Assembly: GCA_037954235.1 (NCBI GenBank)
Contig: JBBMOA010000021.1
Coordinates: 3,557,001 to 3,621,000 of the forward strand
Direction: 5' to 3'
Source of the DNA: Aulostomus chinensis
Taxonomy: Eukaryota > Chordata > Actinopteri > Syngnathiformes > Aulostomidae
Length of the DNA stretch: 64,000 nt
The translations under genes were made by a program, and so were the position numbers. Numbering within the stretch: position 1 is the first letter of the stretch; every line of letters starts with the position of its first letter. Of the stretch, positions 21,801 to 28,105 are shown one piece after another. The notes beneath the pieces were generated by a model. The model made no database searches. It had not been told where the DNA came from and saw only the letters and a list, made by a program, of their open reading frames with translations.

Positions 21801-24440
21801 CTGCGTCAGCTGGCACAGCTCAAACTGGCGTGCTGTCTGTGAATATTTTTGTGTGATGATTGGAGCCACAGACGTGTGTTTGTGTGTGATGGTGTTCATT
21901 TCCACTCATGAGCTTGTGTGTGTGTGTGTGTGTCAGGTGTGTTCAAAGGTTTGCACCTCTCCAGCACCACTGCAGCCCTTCACCAGACCAACCAGTCGAC
22001 ACACACTACCACCTCCACCGCCCCCAATTTCCTCCAGCCCTCCCCCAACTCCGCCTCCCCGTCGCTGGCCTCCACCAACGCCGTCCCCACCTCCCTCACG
22101 TCTACCCCCAGCGCCCATGCAGCAGCAGCACTGGGGCTCCTGGGATGCAACGCTGCCAACGCCACCCCCGCCACCACTCAGGTCCTCATTGGGAACAACA
22201 TCTGTCTGAGCGTACCATCGGCGGCCAGCCTCGCCGGACGCCACATCCCCCGGACCCTCGGCAACGTGCCACCCTCTGCCTTAAAGCTGTCCGCCACCAC
22301 CAACCTGCAGATGCCCAAAGTCTCTGGAGCTCCGTCCATGGACATGGGCTCGAGGTGAGCGAGAAGGAAGCTGAGTCATGTAGACCAGACGTTTGACCTG
22401 CTGCTGAGCGGCGCCGTCACCTGGACTCAGACGGCCGCTTCAGGTGCTGTGCTGGAGCGGCTCAGACCGTCCAGGTGCCTGGCGTGTAGGCTGGCATCTT
22501 AATCAATTCAGCCATTTTACACCAAAACTAGTGTGTTTGTGTTCAGACCCGACGAGTTTGGCTCCCCGCCGCGTCACATTAGCTGTTCATGATGTCATCG
22601 TACAAGGTTGTTTTAATGTGTGAAATCAACCAAACAAGGAAGCCCCCAAAGCGTCTCCCACCCTGCCCCCACTGCAGGTGGCCTGCCTGGGCCGGACAGG
22701 ATCCCGTCTGGGTCCGGCCCGGCTGGAGGAGGGCTTGGCGGTGAGTAGACCCTGAGGTGCTAACTGCTGCATCTGTGCTCTCTGCAGGGAGAACCACGAC
22801 GAAGACAAGCCAGCACTGAGCAGTATAGCAGACAACACAGTGGCCATGGAGGTGACGTAGTAGCGGCGCGGTGCGGCGAGGAGGCGGGACGAGTCCACTT
22901 GTTAGGTGCTGTGCATCGTAGCATCGGGAATGCAAAAGGGACAGCAGGACTCTGAGGGGCTGCAGCCGTTAGCTTGCAATTCTCATCTCTCATACTTTTT
23001 AAACTCTTTTTGTTACTGTTCAGAGGAAAAGATTGACATCTGTAAATTATGAATATGGCAAAAATTACTATCTGTACAGTAACTACATATTTGTAATATC
23101 CCCCCCCCCCCTTGTATATATATTACTTGAATACAGAACTGTCCATTTGTGATGTTTTGCACTTGGGAGTCAAAGGAAAAAAAAAAGTAAGCCAAGTTGA
23201 AGTGGTGGCGAGCGTGAGAGCGGCGGGGTTGTATAGAGAGGCGTTCTATCACATCATGTGCATGGTGCGGAGCCTGCTGTTTTATCTATTTATTGTGCTG
23301 TGTTTACAGTTTTTTTGTTTTGGGCTTTGTTTTGTTTTTTATTTGTACACTGTACCTTTGTTGGTTCCTGTGCTGTTGTAAATGTTAGGTAGCTACAGAC
23401 TCCTGGGTATTTTTGTATATTGTGAACACAAAGCAGGTCCCCCCCACACACACACACTTACCCACCCCCATGTTTATTTTGGGTCCCTGTGCTTCTCTCT
23501 GTGGATCATGTGAAAATCAGTGGTGACATACATACAGACCCTGAGGCCTGGAGGAGGAGGAGGCGGCGGAGGCGGCGGCGGGTGACCGTGGTCCTCCTGC
23601 AGAGAGGTGGCCCCCCCCCCGGCCCGGGGGCGTCCTGAAACATTATCCCAAACACAAGTAACAAAACAGGGATGAAGTCTCTTCCCAGAAGCCTTTGCTG
23701 CTTCTGATTAAAGCACTATTTTTGTGATGTTTGTTTTTTTTTTTGGTTTTTTTTTTTTCATGTTTTTTTTTTATAAATATCAATGCTGCTTTTGTATTTT
23801 GTGTTTTAAAGGGGTTGTCCTTCATTTCCATGCGAGCGGATTATATTTGTTTTTATCCCACAAACATTTTTGTAAAACAAAAATTCAGTTATTTTTGTAA
23901 GTTTTTTTTTTTTTTTTTCTTGTGGTAAATCTGATTGTAATCTTTTCTTTGAAAGACTTCATTCTTTTGTCGATTTGTTACTTGTTCATGCATAAAGGTG
24001 ACAAGGGAGGTGAATGGGCAGTTATCGCTGTACGTGTTTCATCATTCCAGTTTTTAACAACAGAAAAAAAAAATGCTAACGAGGGGATGGAGGAGTCACG
24101 AGAAAACTTTTTCTCTCTCTTCCCCAATTTTCTTTGAATTTTTTTTTTCTTTCTTTCTTTGGAAAAAAAGAATCTCCAGACGGCTGCAAGGCCAAAAACC
24201 ACAAGTATTGGGTGCCTTCCTTTGGGGAATTTAATGTACTCTCTTCTATGAAGAGTTGGGCACAAAGGCAGCATTACTTAGTAGTGCTTCTCGTCTTTGT
24301 CAGAATCTGAATGCCTGCTCCCACGGCAGGATATATCCTTGAGGTTTACGTGTCCCACCTGGAGGCTGAAAAGACTAAAAAAAAAAAAATGTGACAACTC
24401 TCACTAAAATAAGACAATAAAGCCCAGGGCATTAAATGTG
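3594..24440 (+). CDS. epc1: Enhancer of Polycomb homolog 1 gene, coding exon 2 to 3' end
   Basis: EPC1 is a nuclear scaffold of the NuA4/TIP60 acetyltransferase complex. Its N-terminal EPcA region holds KAT5, ING3 and MEAF6 together so that nucleosomal H4 and H2A can be acetylated. Thirteen exons with GT-AG introns join in phase into 801 codons plus stop. With the roughly 50 residues of the missing first exon, the total is close to the about 836 residues of human EPC1. Hallmarks seen are EHHLQRAISAQQVYGEKRDN, KNDEASYEKMLKLRRDLSRA, CRWRHFRPRT, a Gln tract, TTQVLIGNN and the C-terminus ADNTVAMEVT. The motifs VYGEKRDN, GLHLSSTT and TTQVLIGNN match EPC1 rather than EPC2. Whether this is the teleost a or b copy is unresolved. 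The gene spans about 21 kb here. The start codon is outside the window. Confidence 0.97.
4792..4828. repeat. C12 tract plus (CA)13 microsatellite
   Basis: A run of C at 4792-4803 passes directly into an uninterrupted CA array ending where the Tc1 left terminus begins. Confidence 0.95.
4829..5834 (+). mobile_element. Degenerate Tc1/mariner-type transposon
   Basis: The two ends are inverted repeats of about 100 bp. The left one (4829-4930) contains GGTACACTTCAACTGTGAGA, and the right one (5725-5834) holds its near-exact reverse complement with TCTCACAGTTGAAGTGTACC. Between them is a broken transposase frame. The element is about 1.0 kb instead of the about 1.6 kb of intact fish Tc1 elements. 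A (CA)13 array abuts the left end and a (TG)20 array the right end. It sits in the epc1 intron between exons 2 and 3. Confidence 0.9.
5170..5690 (+). pseudogene. Tc1-type transposase relic, C-terminal half deleted
   Basis: Translation in shifting frames gives Tc1 transposase blocks in order: the N-terminal helix-turn-helix region (GKQLGEKRSTVGAIIRKWNK), the linker (VSPRGVQMILRTV), LKRAGTTVTK, HGLKSCSAGKVPLLKPAHVQ, and the first catalytic Asp block (MWSDETKMELFG, about 5641-5676). The start codon is lost, there are in-frame stops, and a G-rich expansion (5426-5449) disrupts the frame. Everything after the first catalytic Asp, including the other two acidic residues of the DDE triad, is missing. 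It cannot encode an active enzyme. Confidence 0.88.
5835..5880. repeat. (TG)n microsatellite at Tc1 right end
   Basis: About 20 TG units (5835-5874) and a short CGTGCG variant follow the right terminal repeat. Confidence 0.95.
6874..7019 (+). CDS. epc1: epc1 coding exon 3 (EPcA region)
   Basis: Acceptor CTCACAG|CTTTC and donor CAACAG|GTATGT. It encodes PFSLDTEQPDYDLDSGDETF through MIDRLEKGSGQQ and leaves in phase 0. The acidic DYDLDSGDE stretch is a family hallmark. The 3.1-kb intron before it holds the Tc1 relic. Confidence 0.96.
7840..8046 (+). CDS. epc1: epc1 coding exon 4 (EPcA region)
   Basis: Acceptor TTTGCAG|TTTGTC. It has 69 codons in phase 0 at both ends, from FVSLQEAKLLLKEDDELIKE to DPYVAFRRRTEKMQTRK. 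The Lys/Arg-rich end belongs to the most conserved part of the family. The donor AAG|GTGTGG is weak because positions +3 to +6 depart from the consensus. Confidence 0.96.
8495..8643 (+). CDS. epc1: epc1 coding exon 5 (basic helical region)
   Basis: Acceptor CTCTTTAAG|AACCG, an AAG-type 3' site, and donor AAGCG|GTGAGT. It encodes NRKNDEASYEKMLKLRRDLS through ELLHLTLEIVEKR, near identical to mammalian EPC1. Residues 5-45 are predicted from composition to form a long basic amphipathic helix. It leaves in phase 2 and splits an Arg codon. Confidence 0.96.
10063..10216 (+). CDS. epc1: epc1 coding exon 6
   Basis: Acceptor TGTGTCAG|GAACACG and donor AAGAAA|GTAAGA. It encodes NTMPDFGSEVMAEALAQRAL through HLDMKDYKK. 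The exon aligns with the variable linker of EPC1 (SEVMAQR... in mammals), with several teleost-specific substitutions. It leaves in phase 0. Confidence 0.93.
10424..11001. mobile_element. Non-autonomous TTAA-type DNA transposon (MITE)
   Basis: The left end CCCCTTTCACACTG (from 10428) is mirrored by CAGTGTGAAAGGGG at the right end (10983-10996). The flanks read CTAA on the left and TTAA on the right, which fits a TTAA target duplication with one change. A second arm pair follows inside: GTGGGTTTTTCAGC near the left end and ACGCGTTTTTCAGTG near the right. The size is about 575 bp with no coding capacity. The TTAA preference suggests a Kolobok or piggyBac type. It lies in the epc1 intron between exons 6 and 7. 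Confidence 0.7.
11903..12061 (+). CDS. epc1: epc1 coding exon 7
   Basis: Acceptor TTCCCAG|CCGGAC and donor GCACAG|GTACCG. It has 53 codons, PDKTEVVRTKRKYEKKPKIP through DLNQYDFPSSDEEPFAQ. KRKYEKKPK and NQYDFPSSDEEP are EPC1 hallmarks; the first is a likely nuclear localisation signal. The acidic serine cluster SSDEE is a possible CK2 site (inference). Confidence 0.96.
12205..12294 (+). CDS. epc1: epc1 coding exon 8
   Basis: Acceptor TGTGTAG|ATCCAT and donor ATGCT|GTGAGT. It has 30 codons, IHSGSSEAEEENDPDG through AFRRKAGCQYYA. The FRRKAGCQYYA block is highly conserved in EPC proteins. It is separated from exon 7 by an intron of only 143 nt. Confidence 0.96.
12474..12622 (+). CDS. epc1: epc1 coding exon 9
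   Basis: Acceptor TGCTTCAG|TCTTGT and donor GGGAG|GTGAGT. It encodes SCPDKSGSWPWVSPLEGGLG through RRCIGLARRRVGRGGR. The basic CIGLARRRVGRGGR segment is a family hallmark (CIGFARRRVGRGGR in mammals). It leaves in phase 2. Confidence 0.96.
14739..15151 (+). CDS. epc1: epc1 coding exon 10
   Basis: Acceptor GTTTCAG|GATCTTG and donor CAATG|GTGAGT. This 413-nt exon encodes ILLDRAHTDLDSIYQSLDSD, then a Ser/Pro-rich linker (TSETNTSN and many SP/PP pairs), then DLSQILLNIKSCRWRHFRPR and a Gly/Ser/Thr-rich tail ending PPPAPVN. The LSQIL.NIKSCRWRHFRPRT block is conserved. The Pro/Ser linker is longer than in mammalian EPC1. Confidence 0.95.
15152..18780 (+). other. epc1 intron 10, no gene seen
   Basis: This is the 3.6-kb intron between exons 10 and 11. 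It holds a short ATT-rich run (16085-16130), a poly-G run (about 16301-16318) and otherwise unique sequence. A 177-codon open frame at 18199-18732 has no recognisable domain and is judged fortuitous. Confidence 0.6.
18781..18926 (+). CDS. epc1: epc1 coding exon 11 (Gln-rich)
   Basis: Acceptor CTCCACAG|TGTTCAC and donor CACACAG|GTCAGT. It encodes VFTAEQYQQHREQLALMQKQ, then a tract of 13 consecutive Gln (bases 18855-18893: 11 CAG, then 2 CAA), then TNSSAPTVTTQ. FTAEQYQQH begins the C-terminal E_Pc_C region. The predicted helix leading into polyQ fits a coiled coil. Confidence 0.95.
19318..19459 (+). CDS. epc1: epc1 coding exon 12
   Basis: Acceptor CCATGTAG|GCACTT and donor GGTGCAG|GTCAGT. It encodes ALVSKTLDQASAQFAVSALV through ASGVNGVLAGA. 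VSKTLD.ASAQFA.SALVT is the conserved C-terminal EPC1 block. It leaves in phase 1 and splits the Gly of GVFKGLHL. Confidence 0.95.
19857..20345. mobile_element. Foldback element, family B, copy 1
   Basis: The left arm (19857-19954) starts with AGAGCCAGACAAGAAGATGG and contains TAGTTAGCTTAGCACAATGA and GGGAAGTGTTAGCATACC. The right arm (20279-20345) is its reverse complement (GGTATGCTAACACTTCCCAT, then CATTGTGCTAAGCTAACTAG). A second copy at 44005-44441 shares both arms. No coding sequence lies between the arms. The structure fits a non-autonomous element with long inverted repeats in the epc1 intron between exons 12 and 13. Confidence 0.7.
21040..21110 (-). repeat. Fragment of foldback family A
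   Basis: TTAGCTTGAAGCTAACGGAG followed by GCTAACAACAAAACTG resembles the arm seen at 27660-28100 and 47520-48060. It is a short truncated copy inside an epc1 intron. Confidence 0.45.
21915..21933 (+). repeat. TG repeat forming the exon 13 acceptor tract
   Basis: An uninterrupted TG run ends one base before the CAG acceptor of epc1 exon 13, so it replaces the usual pyrimidine tract. Confidence 0.95.
21937..22354 (+). CDS. epc1: epc1 coding exon 13
   Basis: Acceptor TGTGTCAG|GTGTGTTC and donor CTCGAG|GTGAGC. It is a 418-nt exon encoding VFKGLHLSSTTAALHQTNQS, a long Ser/Thr/Ala/Pro-rich stretch, then TTQVLIGNNICLSVP, AGRHIPRTLGNVPPSALKLS and a GSR end. GLHLSSTT and TTQVLIGNN identify EPC1. The acceptor tract is a pure TG repeat. 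Confidence 0.95.
22678..22740 (+). other. Possible cryptic or alternative epc1 exon
   Basis: This 63-nt segment has a strong acceptor (CCCCCACTGCAG|G) and a consensus donor (GCG|GTGAGT). Inserted between exons 13 and 14 it keeps the reading frame and adds 21 residues without a stop. The intron that would follow is only 47 nt, below the usual vertebrate minimum. If those 47 nt are retained, a stop (TGA) comes straight after the segment and gives a different C-terminus. No equivalent is known to me in mammalian EPC1. Confidence 0.3.
22788..22860 (+). CDS. epc1: epc1 last coding exon and stop
   Basis: Acceptor CTCTGCAG|GGAGAAC. It encodes ENHDEDKPALSSIADNTVAM EVT followed by TAG (22858-22860). 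The C-terminus is nearly invariant between fish and mammalian EPC1. The intron before it carries a strong branch-site-like TGCTAAC at about 22759-22765. Confidence 0.97.
22861..24440 (+). other. epc1: epc1 3' untranslated region
   Basis: AT-rich sequence with long T tracts (23731-23772, 23901-23919, 24139-24162) runs from the stop codon to an AATAAA at 24416-24421, and cleavage is expected about 15-25 nt later. A Pumilio-type TGTATATA lies at 23113-23120. There is a short GGA/GGC-rich stretch at about 23545-23585. No long coding frame fits here. Confidence 0.85.
24416..24421 (+). terminator. epc1 polyadenylation signal
   Basis: A canonical AATAAA lies at the end of the T-rich 3' UTR. It is followed about 60 nt later by a GT-rich run (24474-24486) that could act as the downstream GU-rich element. 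Confidence 0.8.
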
Positions 24441-27400
24441 AAGCATTTCATACTCTCGTGTCTTTTATATCTGTGTGTGTGTGTGTCTTTTCCAGGGTTC
24501 ATGGAAAACCTGAATAAGTTTTGGGAAAATAAAAACCAGAAATTAATAAAAATTCACAATGTTTTTGAGTAAATGTGTTGGGGTTCTGATTGACCGAGGA
24601 AGGTCGGTTTCGTGTCGTATCTGTTAGCGGGACGCGGCGGCGAGGATGTGACATGGAGTCTGTGGAAGCGGCCCAGAGGGGACACGGAGACACCAGGATC
24701 TTATTTCTTTTAAAACAGCAGAATTTTGGACTCATCAACATCCTCTGGGAGTTCCTGCTACCTCTAGGGTTCTCCAGCAGACTGGGTTCCTGCAGGGTTC
24801 CCAAGCCTTGAATTCAGTCATCGGTCTTTGATGGAACTAAAATGTGTCTTCCAGTGTGAAATAACATTTTGATTGTTCTTGAATCCGCAGGATCGGGAGG
24901 TTTTACTCCGATGTGGCGATTTCTTCTCTCTCACGTTAAATGTGTCTGAGGGGAAAATGGCTCGGATCCCTGAATGCTGATTTGTTTCCTATGTTTTTTC
25001 TCATCAGGGGCCATCTGGACCAGGACCAGCATGGTTGAGGTTGGGAGGTTACTCCTCCGATCCAGGAGGGCGGTGACTTGTGCCTCCTCAGCGCTGTCAC
25101 CAGCGATTTCCCCGCGACCTGAAGTCTCGTCGCTCCTCTCGTTCTGAGTCCTGACGGTGGACTCGCATTCAGATTTACTTCCCCCCGTCAACCACATCTT
25201 TCCCCTGGAATGACCTCGGCGTGAGTCTGCAGCTTCTCTCTCTCACTCCACGCTATAATTTAGTCTGTCGACAGAATTAAAGTTGCGCACCAGGCCGAGT
25301 TCCAGTTTCCACTGTTGTGTAATTTGTATCTGAAGGGGAAAAGAAGCTCTCAGATGAAAAGTCCCGTGTGGATGGGATGTTGTTTGAGCGGTTGTTGACA
25401 CGTTTTAGCATCACTTCCTGTTGTTTCATGACCTCATGATTACAGCGGCGTTACACAAAAACTTGGGAGGCCTAACTTGACCAAGCATCGGCCGCTTGAA
25501 ACGCAAGGTCGGAAAAAATCTTGAGTCCGGTGTACTAACGAAGGGGGTTGTGGCGGTTTTAAACTTCTCGGAGTGCAAAGTGGCTCCTCTTGAAACGAAC
25601 TTCTCGGACTCGCCGTCTTTCAACTGCATGCAGACGTCTCAAGTTCTTGGTTCAGGACTTAACCCATCTCCAAGGAGGCCGTGTTCCCATCTCCTCTGCA
25701 TGTCTGTCTGTTGGCAGGGTTACACAATCCACCGTCAAGATGGTTCCGTCCAGCAGTTTGTCCCCACCCAGTGTTTTCGTGTGTCTTCTGGTGAATTCCT
25801 CGGCCTCCGTGACTCATTCGGAGGTGCAGCTGTTGGTCACCAGGAGATCGGATATCCTGGCGGGAGCAGCGGCTGGGAGAGCTGAAGGCCTGACGCTCGC
25901 GCTGTGTGAGTCTCAGACAACAGGTGGGTCAGGCTTCTGCCCCCCAAACACCAAGATGTGGAACCGCGAGTTCACGACCAATTTGTGCTGCACTTTTCTC
26001 TGGAAATCTTGCCGCTAACTCGGATCTGCAGCTGAAGACCTCCAGTCTTCAGCAAAGCCTGGATCATGTCGAGTCTCACTAACATGCAGAGAAAGAAATG
26101 TGCAGTTGACGTGTTCTGACTGATGAGTAGAAGCTGTGCGATGTGTGTCCTCATCAGAAGGTGGCGGTACAGGTGACGCATACCTGTGAGCGGAGGAGTA
26201 GAAGAAGAGGTCGTGAAACCCGGAAGCGGAAGTCGTCCATCTCCAGCCACCGACAGGAGGGAAGGATCGGGGGATGTTGGGGAATTACGGCAGTTGGACG
26301 CGTAACAGACCAACGGTGGATGATGAGACAAACGTTTGGGAATACCTGGGAAGACGCCGGCAGCAGGAACAGCTGAGCGAGGTAAAGGTTTGCTACGTCA
26401 GAGACTATCCAAAAAAAGAGGTTTCCACATCCTGTGTTTGAAATAAACGCCAAAACCAACCACGCATAGCGATGCTGTTGCTGCGAAGGTGTTTTTTGGT
26501 GGAATGGAGGAATATTCCGTCTCCATCAACCTTTTCTGATGCGCTGCTTGAAAAAAAAGTACCTCGAAATCCGCTGATGGACAGGAGGCCGGTTTGGTTT
26601 TGGAGAACGGGCTCCTCATGAAGTCAGTTAATCACATGCGAGATGGTTTCATCCTCGACAGTGCAATAGGCGGTGTAGCTTTAGGCCGGAATCCAACGTG
26701 TCCGACCACTCCTTGGAATGAAACGATATCTCATCCCTTTTCTTTTTTTAAGGAATGCTCCTATTTTTCCCAACTCGAAACCCCAGTTCAGCGATTTCAC
26801 GAGCAGATAAACAGTCACTGGAAAGCGGCTTTATCTTCTTTTGTCTCCGTGCTCCAAGTCTCTGTGTGAAACTCATCTACAAAGTCTGCAGGCTGGTATT
26901 TGTACTGGGAGTTGGAAGACTAAATGACTATTGATCCTCGACTCGCTTTGATTTCCCAAATGTCAAAGTTGTTCTGCGAACTTTCTGACTGCATCTAAAT
27001 ATTCTCCGGTTTTCCGCGCGCAGGGCTGAGCGATTGCGAGAGGGACCTGTCACAGCACCCGCCCTCCTCCGTACTCAAACACATGCTTCCTCTGCTGCTT
27101 TCTCCATTTCATGCTGATGCCTCAGGAGCACAAAGGTCCACAAAGGCTGAAGCATTCAGCTCGACTCCGAGTCAATAAAATCATGTCTGAATCGGCTGAA
27201 ACCACGGAGGCAGTATGCTAATGTTATCCCTCAGACAGACGTCTTATTCCAGTGTTTGGCTCTGGCTTAGCATGTCGCTGCGCCAGAAATGAGCTGCCAC
27301 TTTGATATCGTATTATAATATTCAGACAGGAGAACAGAGCAATCCATCTCCCTGCTGCGTGCTGCGACTCGCAGGAAGGCCGGTGTGTTGTTAAAGGTGA

Positions 27401-27655
27401 CTGAGGGGAATGTTAATGAGCGGCGGCCTGCTGGCGGGCGTAGCGCCGACCGCTACCTCCACCCTCGGCTTGCCTCCTCCTTAATGGGATGACGGAAGGA
27501 AAGTAATGAAGCGGGTTTGAAAACACTCCAGAAAGTGATGCATCATCCCAAACTTGTCGTCAGCCCATCGGTTAATCATTGCTAGTTGTCTTGGATTCTT
27601 GGAGAAGTTTTTCTCCTGCCTGAATTCTTGTTGGCGAATCAGGAAGTCAGAGAAT
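24441..27655. other. Intergenic, no gene recognised
   Basis: It holds a (GT)n run (24474-24486) and unique sequence. Bases 26155-26245 contain GGTGGCGGTAC, GTAGAAGAAGAGG and GGAAGCGGAAGT, resembling a GAAGAAG-type degenerate repeat common in fish genomes. Open frames here lack recognisable domains. Confidence 0.55.
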
Positions 27656-27659
27656 GCGA

Positions 27660-28105
27660 GCGTCGCACTTTTTGCTGGAAGCAGATGGAGACCGAAGACT
27701 AACAACAGCAAAACTACTTGATTTGAGCTAAAAACCTCCAAAACCAACAGAGTTGTCATTGTGCCTCTTAGCTTGTTTACTAGCTAGACTTACTGTCCTA
27801 CGTTAGCGTCCTACGTTTTTGGGTTACTGAGTGAACGGTTGGATAAAGATGATGTCGATTGTTTTAGATGAAGCGCATGAGAGTTTTTAAACTGGTAATT
27901 TTTGGACAGTTTTGCTGTTGCTAGCTGTCAGCCTCCGTTAGCTTCGTGCTAACGGTATGTGGATTACTCCTTTTTGCATCCAAGATTCACACAAAAAAAA
28001 GTAACGCAGGAGGGGGAAACCTCTTCATGAGCTCAGGGCATTTGTGAGCACTTTTAAAGGAAACTACAATATTTGTGTGAAGTATTACTTTAATTTTATA
28101 CATAG
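27660..28105. mobile_element. Foldback element, family A, copy 1
   Basis: The left arm (about 27665-27745) has GGAGACCGAAGACTAACAAC AGCAAAACT. The right arm (27880-28105) has GACAGTTTTGCTGTTGCTAG, CCGTTAGCTTCGTGCTAACGG, GCAGGAGGGGGAAA, ATTTGTGAGCACTT and TATTACTTTAATTTT. The same ordered blocks recur at 31236-31470 (opposite strand) and 47800-48060. It is non-coding. Confidence 0.6.

Noticed and set aside
21631..22209. 192-codon frame overlapping epc1 exon 13
   Set aside because: Its C-terminal half is a Pro-rich shift of the true exon 13 frame. The exon 13 frame matches EPC1 (GLHLSSTT, TTQVLIGNN), so this one is a shadow.
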